Below are positions 35,760 to 45,323 of a stretch of DNA of 64,000 nt, in pieces. The stretch is from Streptomyces seoulensis (GTDB taxonomy: Bacteria > Actinomycetota > Actinomycetes > Streptomycetales > Streptomycetaceae). Numbering within the stretch: the first letter of the stretch is position 1; each line of letters opens with the position of its first letter. Below the pieces are notes generated by a model. The model did not search any database and was not told the origin of the DNA. It was given only the letters and a program-made list of their open reading frames with translations. The position numbers and the translations under genes were made by a program. The stretch is taken from assembly GCF_004328625.1 (NCBI RefSeq), contig NZ_CP032229.1:1612001-1676000 (forward strand). The letters run 5' to 3'.

Positions 35760-37286
35760 GTGACTGCTCTGACTCTCAAGCCAGCCGTCGCGCCGGGCCC
35801 GCGGGCCGACGCGATCGTGATCGGTGTCGCCAAGGCCGGCACGGGCCCCGTCGTGGCGCCCGGTGCCGAGGCCGTGGACCAGGCGTACGACGGCGGGCTG
35901 GCCGGCGTCCTGAAGACCCTCGGTGCGTCGGGCGCCGAGGGCGAGCTGACCAAGCTGCCCGCCCCCGCCGGTCTGGACACCCCGCTCGTGGTGGCGGTCG
36001 GCCTGGGCGCCGAGCCCGAGGCGGACGCCGGGTACGACGCCGAGGCGCTGCGCCGGGCCGCCGGTGTGGCCGCCCGCGGCCTGTCCGGCACCAAGAAGGC
36101 CGCCTTCGCGCTCCCCGTCGACGGTCCGGGCGCGCTGGCCGCGATCGCCGAGGGCGTGCTGCTCGGCGCGTACGCCTTCGACGCGTACAAGGAGAGCCCG
36201 AAGGACGGCGAGGCGAAGGACGGCAGCGGGCCGCTCGGCGAGGCCGTGCTGCTCGGCGGGGAAGAGGGCGAGGCCGGATTCCAGGCCGCCGTCGACCGTG
36301 CGACGGCGATCGGCGAGGAGCTGAACCGCGCCCGCGACCTCGTCAACACCCCGCCGAACGACCTGGACCCCGAGGCGTTCGCCGCCGTCGCGCAGGCCGC
36401 GGCCGACGAGCACGGTCTGACCATCGAGGTGCTGGACGAGCAGGCGCTGAAGGACGGCGGCTACGGCGGCATCCTCGGCGTCGGCGGCGGCTCGGCGTCC
36501 ACCCCGCGCCTGGTCAAGCTGGCGTACAAGCACCCCGAGGCGGACAAGCACCTCGCCTACGTGGGCAAGGGCATCACCTACGACTCGGGCGGCATCTCGC
36601 TCAAGCCCGCCGGGCACAACGAGACGATGAAGTGCGACATGGCCGGCGCGGCCGCCGTGTTCGCCGCCGTCGTCGCGGCCGCCCGCCTCGGCCTCAAGGT
36701 GAACGTGACCGGCTGGCTGGCGCTCGCCGAGAACATGCCGTCCGGCTCCGCCACCCGCCCCGGTGACGTGCTGCGCATGTACAGCGGCAAGACCGTCGAG
36801 GTGCTCAACACCGACGCCGAGGGCCGCCTGGTCCTGGCCGACGCGCTGTGGGCGGCCTCGGCCGAGGAGCCGGACGCGATCGTGGACGTCGCCACGCTGA
36901 CCGGCGCGATGGTGCTGGCGCTCGGCAACCGCACCTTCGGGATCATGGCCAACGACGACGCCTTCCGCACCTCGCTGCACGAGGTGGCCGAGGAGTCCGG
37001 TGAGCCGGCCTGGCAGATGCCGCTCCCCGAGCACCTGCGCAAGGGCATGGACTCCCCCGTCGCCGACATCGCCAACATGGGCGAGCGGATGGGCGGCGGC
37101 CTGGTCGCCGGCCTCTTCCTGCGCGAGTTCATCGGCGAGGGCATCACCTGGGCGCACCTGGACATCGCGGGTCCGGCCTTCAACGAGGGCGGCCCCTTCG
37201 GCTACACGCCCAAGGGCGGCACCGGGACCGCCGTGCGCACCCTGGTGCGGCTGGCCGAGCAGACCGCCGACGGCGACCTCGGCTGA
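35760..37286 (+). CDS. pepA: Leucyl aminopeptidase (M17)
   Basis: Cytoplasmic M17 metallo-aminopeptidase of 508 residues from GTG 35760. The catalytic domain has VGKGITYDSGG, MKCDMAGAAAV and the family signature NTDAEGRLVLAD, with the metal-binding Asp, Glu and Lys positions in place. The N-terminal domain (about 1-175) is variable as usual. It has its own promoter region and a strong terminator, so it is monocistronic. Confidence 0.96.
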   Translation: MTALTLKPAVAPGPRADAIVIGVAKAGTGPVVAPGAEAVDQAYDGGLAGVLKTLGASGAEGELTKLPAPAGLDTPLVVAVGLGAEPEADAGYDAEALRRAAGVAARGLSGTKKAAFALPVDGPGALAAIAEGVLLGAYAFDAYKESPKDGEAKDGSGPLGEAVLLGGEEGEAGFQAAVDRATAIGEELNRARDLVNTPPNDLDPEAFAAVAQAAADEHGLTIEVLDEQALKDGGYGGILGVGGGSASTPRLVKLAYKHPEADKHLAYVGKGITYDSGGISLKPAGHNETMKCDMAGAAAVFAAVVAAARLGLKVNVTGWLALAENMPSGSATRPGDVLRMYSGKTVEVLNTDAEGRLVLADALWAASAEEPDAIVDVATLTGAMVLALGNRTFGIMANDDAFRTSLHEVAEESGEPAWQMPLPEHLRKGMDSPVADIANMGERMGGGLVAGLFLREFIGEGITWAHLDIAGPAFNEGGPFGYTPKGGTGTAVRTLVRLAEQTADGDLG

Positions 37287-37303
37287 CCTCGCGGCACACC
37301 CTG

Positions 37304-37334
37304 GGGGGCGCGGACCGACCCGGTCCGCGCCCCC
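37304..37334 (+). terminator. Hairpin terminator after pepA
   Basis: A perfect 13-bp stem (GGGGGCGCGGACC paired with GGTCCGCGCCCCC) with a five-base loop lies 18 bp past the pepA stop. Confidence 0.85.
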
Positions 37335-37528
37335 GGCGTGAGGCGTCCGGAGCGGACGTGGGGCGTCTCACACCCCGGCCCGGCGTCCGTCGCACCCCCG
37401 ACAGGTGCAAAGATGGAGCCCGGCAGGACAGGGCCCCCACCACAGGGCCGAAGCATTGAGCGGCCGGACACCAGCCGCCTGCCGGTCATCGGAGACCGGC
37501 ACAGGCGCACATGCATGGAGGACGTGAC

Positions 37529-38917
37529 GTGGCGAACGACGCCAGCACCGTTTTCGACCTAGTGATCCTCGGCGGTGGCAGCGGTGGTTACGCCGCGGCC
37601 CTGCGCGGAGCGCAGCTTGGCCTGGACGTCGCCCTGATCGAGAAGGACAAGGTCGGCGGCACCTGCCTGCACAAGGGGTGCATCCCCACCAAGGCCCTGC
37701 TGCACGCGGGCGAGATCGCCGACCAGGCCCGCGAGAGCGAGCAGTTCGGCGTCAAGGCGACCTTCGAGGGCATCGACGTCCCCGCCGTCCAGAAGTACAA
37801 GGACGACGTGATCTCGGGCCTGTACAAGGGCCTCCAGGGCCTGATCGCCTCCCGCAAGGTGACGTACATCGAGGGCGAGGGCCGGCTGTCCTCCCCCACG
37901 TCGGTGGATGTCAACGGGCAGCGGATCGAGGGCCGCCACGTCCTGCTGGCGACCGGCTCCGTGCCGAAGTCGCTGCCGGGCCTCCAGATCGACGGCGACC
38001 GGATCATCTCCTCCGACCACGCCCTCGTCCTGGACCGCGTGCCCAAGTCCGCGATCATCCTCGGCGGCGGTGTCATCGGCGTCGAGTTCGCGTCCGCGTG
38101 GAAGTCCTTCGGGGCCGACGTCACCGTCATCGAGGGCCTGAAGCACCTGGTGCCGGTCGAGGACGAGAACTCCTCCAAGCTGCTGGAGCGCGCGTTCCGC
38201 AAGCGCGGCATCAAGTTCAGCCTGGGCACCTTCTTCGAGAAGGCCGAGTACACCCAGGACGGTGTCAAGGTCACCCTCGCCGACGGCAAGGAGTTCGAGG
38301 CCGAGGTCCTCCTCGTCGCCGTCGGCCGCGGCCCGGTCTCCCAGAACCTCGGTTACGAGGAGCAGGGCGTCAACATCGACCGCGGCTACGTCCTGGTCGA
38401 CGAGTACATGCGCACCAACGTGCCGACCATCTCGGCCGTCGGTGACCTCGTCCCGACCCTCCAGCTCGCCCACGTCGGCTTCGCCGAGGGCATCCTGGTC
38501 GCCGAGCGGCTGGCCGGTCTCAAGACCGTCCCGATCGACTACGACGGCGTCCCGCGTGTGACGTACTGCCACCCGGAGGTCGCCTCCGTCGGCATCACCG
38601 AGGCCAAGGCCAAGGAGATCTACGGCGCGGACAAGGTCGTCGCCCTGAAGTACAGCCTCGCGGGCAACGGCAAGAGCAAGATCCTCAAGACCGCGGGCGA
38701 GATCAAGCTCGTCCAGGTCAAGGACGGTGCCGTGGTCGGCGTCCACATGGTGGGCGACCGCATGGGTGAGCAGGTCGGCGAGGCCCAGCTCATCTACAAC
38801 TGGGAGGCGCTGCCCGCCGAGGTGGCCCAGCTCATCCACGCCCACCCGACGCAGAACGAGGCGCTCGGCGAGGCGCACCTGGCGCTGGCCGGAAAGCCGC
38901 TGCACGCCCACGACTGA
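37529..38917 (+). CDS. lpdA: Dihydrolipoyl dehydrogenase (E3)
   Basis: Reoxidises dihydrolipoyl groups of 2-oxoacid dehydrogenase complexes with NAD. The 462-residue protein has the FAD-binding VILGGGSGGYAAA, the redox disulfide Cys46-Cys51 in GGTCLHKGCIPTK, the NAD-binding IILGGGVIGVEFAS and the catalytic His-Glu in HAHPTQNEALGEAH. GTG 37529 follows GGAGG by about 7 bp. It is 61 bp upstream of the E2 gene, so lpdA-sucB is an operon. Confidence 0.97.
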   Translation: MANDASTVFDLVILGGGSGGYAAALRGAQLGLDVALIEKDKVGGTCLHKGCIPTKALLHAGEIADQARESEQFGVKATFEGIDVPAVQKYKDDVISGLYKGLQGLIASRKVTYIEGEGRLSSPTSVDVNGQRIEGRHVLLATGSVPKSLPGLQIDGDRIISSDHALVLDRVPKSAIILGGGVIGVEFASAWKSFGADVTVIEGLKHLVPVEDENSSKLLERAFRKRGIKFSLGTFFEKAEYTQDGVKVTLADGKEFEAEVLLVAVGRGPVSQNLGYEEQGVNIDRGYVLVDEYMRTNVPTISAVGDLVPTLQLAHVGFAEGILVAERLAGLKTVPIDYDGVPRVTYCHPEVASVGITEAKAKEIYGADKVVALKYSLAGNGKSKILKTAGEIKLVQVKDGAVVGVHMVGDRMGEQVGEAQLIYNWEALPAEVAQLIHAHPTQNEALGEAHLALAGKPLHAHD

Positions 38918-38978
38918 GCCTTCGGCCCCCGGGCGCGACGACACAGACTTCCGCAATTCCTAAGGAGCAACAGAAACC

Positions 38979-40817
38979 ATGGCGGTTTCCGTAACCCTTC
39001 CGGCGCTCGGTGAGAGCGTCACCGAGGGCACTGTCACCCGCTGGCTGAAGGCCGAGGGCGAGCGCGTCGAGGCCGACGAGCCGCTGCTCGAGGTGTCGAC
39101 CGACAAGGTCGACACCGAGATCCCCTCGCCCGTCGCCGGTGTACTGGCCTCGATCAAGGTCGCCGAGGACGAGACCGTCGAGGTCGGCGCCGAGCTGGCC
39201 CTGATCGACGACGGCTCCGGCGCCCCCGCTGCTGAGGCTCCCGCGGCCGAGGCCCCCGCCGCCGAGGCTCCGGCCCCGGCCGCCGAGGAGGCCCCGCAGT
39301 CCGCCCCGTCCACCGAGCAGGAGGCGCCCGCCGAGGCGCCGACCGCCGAGGCGGCCTCCGGCGGCGGTTCCGCCGAGGGCACCGACGTGGTCCTGCCCGC
39401 GCTGGGCGAGTCGGTCACCGAGGGCACCGTCACCCGCTGGCTGAAGTCGGTGGGCGACTCCGTCGAGGCCGACGAGCCGCTGCTCGAGGTCTCCACGGAC
39501 AAGGTCGACACCGAGATCCCGGCGCCCACCTCGGGCACCCTGCTGGAGATCGTGGTCGGCGAGGACGAGACCGCCGAGGTCGGCGCCAAGCTCGCCGTCA
39601 TCGGTGCCGCGGGTGCCGCCCCGGCCGCCGCTCCGGAGGCCCCGAAGGCGCCCGCCGCCGAGGCCCCGGCCGCTCCGGCCCCGGCTGCCCCGGCTCCGGC
39701 CGCCCCCGCCGCCCCGGCCCCGCAGGCGCCCGCCCCGCAGGCCCCGTCGGCTCCGGCGCCGCAGCAGCAGACCGCGCCGGCTCCCGACCCGGCCCCGGCC
39801 GCCCCGGCTCCGGCTCCGGCTCCCGCGCCCGCCCAGGCTCCGGCCGCCGCGCCGAGCGCGCCGACCGCCACCCAGGCGACCGACGAGGGCGCCTACGTGA
39901 CCCCGCTGGTGCGCAAGCTCGCCGCCGAGAGCAGCGTCGATCTGGCCTCGGTCAAGGGCACCGGTGTCGGTGGCCGCATCCGCAAGCAGGACGTCATCGC
40001 CGCCGCCGAGGCCGCGAAGGCCGCCGCCGCCCCGGCTCCGGCCGCGGCGCAGGCTCCGGCCGCCGCGAAGAAGGCTCCGGCGCTGGAGGCTTCCCCGCTG
40101 CGTGGCCAGACCGTCAAGATGACCCGCATCCGCAAGGTCATCGGCGACAACATGGTCAAGGCGCTGACCGAGCAGGCCCAGCTCTCCTCGGTCGTCGAGG
40201 TCGACGTCACCCGTCTGATGAAGCTGCGCGGCAAGGCGAAGGACTCCTTCGCGGCCCGTGAGGGCGTCAAGCTCTCCCCGATGCCGTTCTTCGTCAAGGC
40301 CGCCGCGCAGGCGCTGAAGGCCCACCCGGTCATCAACGCCCGCATCAACGAGGCCGAGGGCACCATCACCTACTTCGACACCGAGAACGTCGGTATCGCG
40401 GTGGACTCCGAGAAGGGCCTGATGACCCCGGTCATCAAGCACGCCGGTGACCTCAACCTCGCGGGCATCGCCAAGGCGACCGCGGAGCTGGCCGGCAAGG
40501 TCCGCGCCAACAAGATCACCCCGGACGAGCTGTCCGGCGCGACCTTCACCATCTCCAACACCGGTTCGCGCGGCGCCCTGTTCGACACGATCATCGTGCC
40601 GCCGAACCAGGTCGCCATCCTCGGCATCGGCGCCACGGTGAAGCGCCCGGCCGTCCTGGAGACGGAGGAGGGCACGGTCATCGCCGTCCGCGACATGACC
40701 TACCTGACCCTCTCCTACGACCACCGTCTGGTCGACGGCGCCGACGCGGCCCGCTACCTGACCACGGTCAAGCAGATCCTGGAAGCAGGCGAGTTCGAGG
40801 TAGAGCTCGGCCTGTAA
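38979..40817 (+). CDS. sucB: 2-oxoacid dehydrogenase E2 (dihydrolipoyl acyltransferase)
   Basis: Core acyltransferase of a 2-oxoacid dehydrogenase complex, 612 residues. Two lipoyl domains carry Lys43 and Lys175 in identical [11 protein letters not shown] contexts; long Ala-Pro linkers follow each. The E3-binding domain lies at about 306-343 ([19 protein letters not shown]), and the catalytic domain ends with [13 protein letters not shown] (His582). AAGGAG lies upstream of ATG. In actinobacteria this E2 serves pyruvate, and possibly 2-oxoglutarate, dehydrogenase; aceE 1.2 kb downstream favours pyruvate. lipA and lipB, needed to lipoylate it, are 11 kb away. Confidence 0.95.
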   Translation: MAVSVTLPALGESVTEGTVTRWLKAEGERVEADEPLLEVSTDKVDTEIPSPVAGVLASIKVAEDETVEVGAELALIDDGSGAPAAEAPAAEAPAAEAPAPAAEEAPQSAPSTEQEAPAEAPTAEAASGGGSAEGTDVVLPALGESVTEGTVTRWLKSVGDSVEADEPLLEVSTDKVDTEIPAPTSGTLLEIVVGEDETAEVGAKLAVIGAAGAAPAAAPEAPKAPAAEAPAAPAPAAPAPAAPAAPAPQAPAPQAPSAPAPQQQTAPAPDPAPAAPAPAPAPAPAQAPAAAPSAPTATQATDEGAYVTPLVRKLAAESSVDLASVKGTGVGGRIRKQDVIAAAEAAKAAAAPAPAAAQAPAAAKKAPALEASPLRGQTVKMTRIRKVIGDNMVKALTEQAQLSSVVEVDVTRLMKLRGKAKDSFAAREGVKLSPMPFFVKAAAQALKAHPVINARINEAEGTITYFDTENVGIAVDSEKGLMTPVIKHAGDLNLAGIAKATAELAGKVRANKITPDELSGATFTISNTGSRGALFDTIIVPPNQVAILGIGATVKRPAVLETEEGTVIAVRDMTYLTLSYDHRLVDGADAARYLTTVKQILEAGEFEVELGL

Positions 40818-40828
40818 CCCCGGCCTGT

Positions 40829-40864
40829 GACGAAGCCCCCTGTCGTTCGACAGGGGGCTTCGTC
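40829..40864 (+). terminator. Hairpin terminator after the lpdA-sucB operon
   Basis: A perfect 16-bp stem (left arm GACGAAGCCCCCTGTC) with tetraloop GTTC, followed by GTTCCT, 11 bp past the sucB stop. One of the strongest terminators in the window. Confidence 0.9.
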
Positions 40865-40915
40865 GTTCCTGGCCCGGAGGAACGAGCACGTGTCGGCGCA
40901 GGCCGGCTGCAACTC

Positions 40916-40960
40916 CCCAGGGGCGCGGGGAACTGCGCGACCAGCCACATCGGACCCGCA
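40916..40960 (+). repeat. Dispersed Streptomyces intergenic repeat, copy 3
   Basis: AGGGGCGCGGGGAACTGCGC followed by GACCAGCCACATCGGACC. It matches the copies at 6631-6656 and 8090-8160 and lies between the sucB terminator and the GntR gene. Confidence 0.5.
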
Positions 40961-41107
40961 CACACCCCAAACCCGCACCCCTACGGCGAGATGCTTCGAA
41001 AACACCCTGTGCCCCTCGTCTCACCTGGGCAAAAGCACCCCTATGCGCCGCACGCCGACCGCAGGGCACCCGTATCGTCGTAGAGCCGCCTCGCGAAGGA
41101 GCCCAGA

Positions 41108-41731
41108 ATGACCGCGCCCGTAATCCACTCGCTGCGCGAACAGATCCGCGAGCACATCGTGGAGGGCATCGTCAGCGGCCGCTGGCAACCGGGCGAGCGC
41201 ATCGTGGAACGACGGATCGCCACCGAGCTGGAGGTCAGCCAGACCCCCGTACGCGAGGCCCTGCGCGAACTGGAATCCCTCCGCCTCATCGAATCGGCCC
41301 CCAACAAGGGCGTACGCGTACGCAACCTGACCGCGGCCGACCTGGAGGAGAGCTACCCCGTACGGGCCGGCCTGGAGGCCATCGCGGCGGAACTCGCGGC
41401 CGAGACCCTGGCGGAGAGCTGCGAGGCCCTGGAGCCCCACGTGGCGGCCCTCTACGAGGCCGACCAGGCCCAGGACGGCACCGGCCAGGTCCGCCACACC
41501 GTCGGCTTCCACCGCGAACTCGTCCGCGCCGCGGGCAACTCGGTGCTGCTGCACACCTGGGAGGGCCTGGGCATCGAGGTGTTCACCGCCCTGTCGATCC
41601 GCTGGCTCGGCACCGTCCAGCAGTCCTACGCCGAGGAGCACGAGGAGCTGGTGCAGGCGTTCCAGCGCCGCGATCCCCGTATCGCCGAGCTGGTGAAGGC
41701 ACACGTGCTGGGCTGCGCGCCGCGCCCCTGA
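41108..41731 (+). CDS. GntR-family regulator (FCD/VanR type)
   Basis: A 207-residue repressor-type protein. The N-terminal winged helix (about 1-72, IVERRIATELEVSQTPVREA) is of the GntR family, and the C-terminal FCD domain (about 78-200) should bind a small organic acid, with metal-ligand candidates in VGFHRELVRAAGN. AAGGAG lies 6 bp before ATG. It sits between the E2/E3 operon and aceE, and an inverted repeat of the type bound by VanR-subfamily GntR proteins lies over the aceE promoter 110 bp after its stop. Control of pyruvate dehydrogenase is therefore a good inference. Confidence 0.9.
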   Translation: MTAPVIHSLREQIREHIVEGIVSGRWQPGERIVERRIATELEVSQTPVREALRELESLRLIESAPNKGVRVRNLTAADLEESYPVRAGLEAIAAELAAETLAESCEALEPHVAALYEADQAQDGTGQVRHTVGFHRELVRAAGNSVLLHTWEGLGIEVFTALSIRWLGTVQQSYAEEHEELVQAFQRRDPRIAELVKAHVLGCAPRP

Positions 41732-41841
41732 AGCGGCTGAGCGGCACCCCGCTCACCTGGGAAAACAAGGCACGGCGTGCCTGTACGAAAGACACCGGGT
41801 GCCTACTTTCGCGTCGAGACCGGGTTTTCGTCCCCAAACCT

Positions 41842-41871
41842 TTGATCGATCATCGATCAGGGAGTTATTGT
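41842..41871 (+). promoter_or_regulatory. aceE promoter with GntR-type operator
   Basis: TTGATC (41842-41847) and TATTGT (41866-41871) are spaced 18 bp and form a credible sigma-70-type promoter. A perfect palindrome TGATCGAT-C-ATCGATCA (41843-41859) covers the -35 and the spacer, the arrangement of a repressor site. The upstream GntR protein is the candidate ligand. Confidence 0.6.
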
Positions 41872-41978
41872 CACCGACGGACTTCTACCGAGTTCTCGCC
41901 CTGTCCTGCCAAAGACCAAGGGCAACCCCGAACCCTCACCCATGAGGGATTCCCCCTTCGACTGAGGAAGGCGGCGAG

Positions 41979-44690
41979 ATGACCGACCCCAACGCCATCC
42001 AGCCGAGCGCGCTCGACCAGCTCCCGGACCGCGACCCGGAGGAGACCGCCGAATGGCGTGCCTCCCTGGACGCCGTGGCCAGGGAAGCGGGCCCGCACCG
42101 CGCCGCGTACCTGATGCGGCGCACGCTGGAGCGTGCCGAGGCGGGCGGCGTCGCGCTGCCGAAGCTCCTGGAGACGGACTACGTCAACTCCATCCCCACC
42201 GCCGCCGAGCCGGGCGTACCCGGTGACGAGGCGATGGAGACCCGGATCACCGCGTGGAACCGGTGGAACGCGGCGGCGATGGTCACCCGCGGCAGCAAGC
42301 ACGGCGTCGGCGGCCACATCGCCACCTTCGCCTCGGCCGCGTGGCTGTACGAGACCGGCTTCAACCACTTCTTCAAGGGCAAGGAGTCCCCGGACGCCGA
42401 CGGCTCCGGTGACCAGCTCTACATCCAGGGCCACGCCTCCCCCGGCATCTACGCCCGCGCCTTCCTCGACGGACGGCTGGACGAGGCGCACCTGGACAAC
42501 TTCCGCCAGGAGGCGGCCGGCAACGGCCTCCCGTCGTACCCGCACCCGCGCCGGCTGCCCTGGCTGTGGGAGTTCCCGACGGTGTCGATGGGCCTCGGCC
42601 CGCTCTCCGCGATCTACCAGGCGCGGTTCAACCGCTACCTGACCAACCGCGGCATCAAGGACGTCTCCGCCTCGCACGTGTGGGCGTTCCTCGGTGACGG
42701 CGAGATGGACGAGCCGGAGTCGACGGCGGCCCTCGCGCTCGCCGCGCGTGAGGAGCTGGACAACCTCACCTTCGTCATCAACTGCAACCTCCAGCGCCTG
42801 GACGGCCCGGTCCGCGCCAACTTCAAGATCGTGCAGGAGCTGGAGGCCCAGTTCCGCGGCGCCGGCTGGAACGTCGTCAAGACGCTGTGGGGCACCGCCT
42901 GGGACGAGCTGTTCCAGCTCGACACCACGGGCGCGCTGGTCCGCCGCCTGCGCCAGGTGCCGGACGCCCAGATCCAGACGTACCAGACGCGTGACGCGGC
43001 CTACATCCGCCAGGACTTCTTCGGCGCCGACCCGGCGCTGGTGGAGATGGCGAAGCTGCTGAGCGACGACAAGATCCTGGAGTGCTTCCACCTGTCGCGC
43101 GGCGGTCACGAGGCCCGCAAGGTCTTCGCCGCGTACAAGGCGGCCGTGGAGCACAAGGGCGCGCCGACGGTGATCCTGGCCCAGACGGTCAAGGGCCACA
43201 CCCTCGGTCCGGGCTTCGCCTCCAAGAACGCCAACCACCAGATGAAGAAGCTCTCGGTGGACGAGTTCAAGGCGATGCGGGACCTGCTGGAGCTGCCGAT
43301 CTCCGACAGCGCGTTCGCCGACGGCCAGGTGCCCTACGGCCACCCGGGCGCCGACTCCCCCGAGGTCCGCTACCTCCAGGAGCGCCGCGCGGCCCTCGGC
43401 GGTCCGGCCCCGGCCCGCCGCACGCACCCCGTCGCGCCGCTGCCCGCCCCGGCGGAGAAGGCGTTCACCTCCTTCGACAAGGGCTCCGGCTCGCAGAACG
43501 TCGCCACCACCATGGCGTTCGTCCGCCTGGTCAAGGACCTGGTCCGCGACAAGGAGACCGGCAAGCGCTGGGTGCCGATCGTCCCCGACGAGGCGCGCAC
43601 CTTCGGCATGGAGTCGCTGTTCCCCTCCCTCGGCATCTACTCGCCCAAGGGCCAGACGTACGAGCCGGTCGACCGCGACCAGCTGATGTACTACAAGGAG
43701 GCCAAGAACGGCCAGATCCTCAACGAGGGGATCACCGAGGCCGGTTCGATGGCCGACTTCATCGCCGCGTCGACCGCGTACGCCACGCACGGCGAGACGA
43801 TGATCCCGTTCTACATCTTCTACTCGATGTTCGGCTGGCAGCGCACGGCCGACCAGATGTGGCAGCTCGGCGACCAGCTCGGCCGCGGCTTCCTCGTCGG
43901 CGCGACCGCCGGCCGTACGACCCTGACGGGCGAGGGCCTCCAGCACGCCGACGGTCACTCCCCGGTGATCGCCGCGACCAACCCGGCCGCGCTGACGTAC
44001 GACCCTGCGTTCGCCTACGAGGTCGCCGCGATCGTCAAGGAGGGTCTGCGCCGGATGTACGGCGAGGCCGCGCCGGGCGAGGACCAGGACGTCTTCTACT
44101 ACCTGACGGTCTACAACGAGCCGATGCCGCAGCCGGCCAAGCCCGCCGTGCCCGGCATCGACGAGGGCATCGTCAAGGGCCTGTACCGGTTCAACACGGC
44201 CGAGTCCGCGGGCGTCACCGTCCCGGCGAACGCGCCGCGCATCCAGCTCCTGGGCTCGGGTACGGCGATCCACTGGGCGCTGGACGCGCAGCGGATGCTG
44301 GCCGAGGAGTGGGGGGTGGCCGCCGACGTGTGGTCCGCGACCTCCTGGTCCGAGCTGCGCCGTGACGCGATGGACGCCGACGCGGCCCTGCTGCGCGGCG
44401 AGGAGCGGGTGCCGTTCGTGCGGCGGGCGCTCCAGGGCGCCGAGGGCCCGGTCCTCGCGGTCTCCGACTACATGCGCCAGGTCCCGGACCAGATCGCGCA
44501 GTGGGTCGACCAGGACTGGTCCTCGCTGGGCGCGGACGGCTTCGGCCTCTCCGACACCCGCGCGGCGGCCCGCCGGCACTTCGGTGTCGACGCCGAGTCG
44601 ATCGTGGTCGCGTCCCTGGCCCAGCTCGCCAAGCGCGGCGGGGTCAAGGCGACGGCGGTGAAGGAAGCCCGCGAGAAGTACGGGCTGTGA
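41979..44690 (+). CDS. aceE: Pyruvate dehydrogenase E1 (homodimeric)
   Basis: Thiamine-diphosphate-dependent E1 that decarboxylates pyruvate and acylates the lipoyl groups of E2. The 903-residue length is normal for the single-chain AceE type. The ThDP motif runs from GDGEMDEPES to NCNLQRLDGPV, and other family segments are SHGVGGH-like KHGVGGHIATFASAAWLYE and HADGHSPV. ATG 41979 has GGAAGG upstream and a leader of about 100 bases from the predicted promoter. It is monocistronic with its own terminator. Confidence 0.97.
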   Translation: MTDPNAIQPSALDQLPDRDPEETAEWRASLDAVAREAGPHRAAYLMRRTLERAEAGGVALPKLLETDYVNSIPTAAEPGVPGDEAMETRITAWNRWNAAAMVTRGSKHGVGGHIATFASAAWLYETGFNHFFKGKESPDADGSGDQLYIQGHASPGIYARAFLDGRLDEAHLDNFRQEAAGNGLPSYPHPRRLPWLWEFPTVSMGLGPLSAIYQARFNRYLTNRGIKDVSASHVWAFLGDGEMDEPESTAALALAAREELDNLTFVINCNLQRLDGPVRANFKIVQELEAQFRGAGWNVVKTLWGTAWDELFQLDTTGALVRRLRQVPDAQIQTYQTRDAAYIRQDFFGADPALVEMAKLLSDDKILECFHLSRGGHEARKVFAAYKAAVEHKGAPTVILAQTVKGHTLGPGFASKNANHQMKKLSVDEFKAMRDLLELPISDSAFADGQVPYGHPGADSPEVRYLQERRAALGGPAPARRTHPVAPLPAPAEKAFTSFDKGSGSQNVATTMAFVRLVKDLVRDKETGKRWVPIVPDEARTFGMESLFPSLGIYSPKGQTYEPVDRDQLMYYKEAKNGQILNEGITEAGSMADFIAASTAYATHGETMIPFYIFYSMFGWQRTADQMWQLGDQLGRGFLVGATAGRTTLTGEGLQHADGHSPVIAATNPAALTYDPAFAYEVAAIVKEGLRRMYGEAAPGEDQDVFYYLTVYNEPMPQPAKPAVPGIDEGIVKGLYRFNTAESAGVTVPANAPRIQLLGSGTAIHWALDAQRMLAEEWGVAADVWSATSWSELRRDAMDADAALLRGEERVPFVRRALQGAEGPVLAVSDYMRQVPDQIAQWVDQDWSSLGADGFGLSDTRAAARRHFGVDAESIVVASLAQLAKRGGVKATAVKEAREKYGL

Positions 44691-44706
44691 CCTCCTGAGG
44701 TCCACT

Positions 44707-44737
44707 GAAGGGGTACGGCGTGCTGCCGTGCCCCTTC
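44707..44737 (+). terminator. Hairpin terminator after aceE
   Basis: GAAGGGGTACGGC pairs with GCCGTGCCCCTTC (one mismatch) around a five-base loop, followed by TTGCCTTT, 17 bp past the aceE stop. Confidence 0.8.
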
Positions 44738-44798
44738 TTGCCTTTGCCGTGCCGTTCCGCGTGCGGGGCGGGGGTGGAGGCCCGATGCTGGTGGCGTG

Positions 44799-45317
44799 AT
44801 GGACGAGACGGAGTTCTGGGAGCTGATCGACGCCACCCGCGAGGCCGCCGAGGGCGACCCCGAGGAGCAGGCCGACCTGCTGGTGGACCGGCTGCTCCAG
44901 TTCGACCCGGACATGGTGCTGGACTTCGCCCGTCACTTCGAGGCCCGCTACAACCGCGCCTACCGCTGGGACCTGTGGGGCGCGGCCTGGCTGCTGCTGG
45001 ACGGCGCCGGCGACGACGCCTTCGACTACTTCCGCTGCTGGCTCATCGGCCAGGGCCGTGAGGTCTTCGAGGGCGCCCTGCACGACCCCGACTCGCTCGC
45101 CGAGCTGCTCGACGAGTTCGACGAGGAGATAGACGGCGACGGCGAGGAACTCGGGTACGCGGCCGACGAGGCGTACGAGCGCCTGACCGGCATGGTCGCC
45201 CCCGACCTGGGCATCGCCCCCGCCCCCGGCGAGCCCGAGGGCACCCCCGTCGACTTCGAGAACGACGGCACCCTGGCGGAGCGGTACCCGGCCCTGTGGG
45301 ACCGCTTCAAACCGTGA
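44799..45317 (+). CDS. DUF4240 protein
   Basis: A very acidic 172-residue cytoplasmic protein. The start DETEFWELIDATREAA and the segment RWDLWGAAWLLLDGAGDDAF followed by FRCWLIGQG are typical of DUF4240, a family common in actinobacteria and often linked to polymorphic-toxin immunity-like folds. Here it stands alone with no toxin nearby. GTG 44796 is an alternative start. It converges with the amidase gene 6 bp away. Confidence 0.85.
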   Translation: MDETEFWELIDATREAAEGDPEEQADLLVDRLLQFDPDMVLDFARHFEARYNRAYRWDLWGAAWLLLDGAGDDAFDYFRCWLIGQGREVFEGALHDPDSLAELLDEFDEEIDGDGEELGYAADEAYERLTGMVAPDLGIAPAPGEPEGTPVDFENDGTLAERYPALWDRFKP

Positions 45318-45323
45318 GCCCTC

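Noticed and set aside
32513..36424. 1303-codon open frame on the minus strand
   Set aside because: It spans several well-supported genes (MprF-like, cobS, pepA) and shows no domain; it is a shadow of strong third-position bias.
41871..45083. 1070-codon open frame opposite aceE
   Set aside because: Antisense of a certain gene with no motif of its own.
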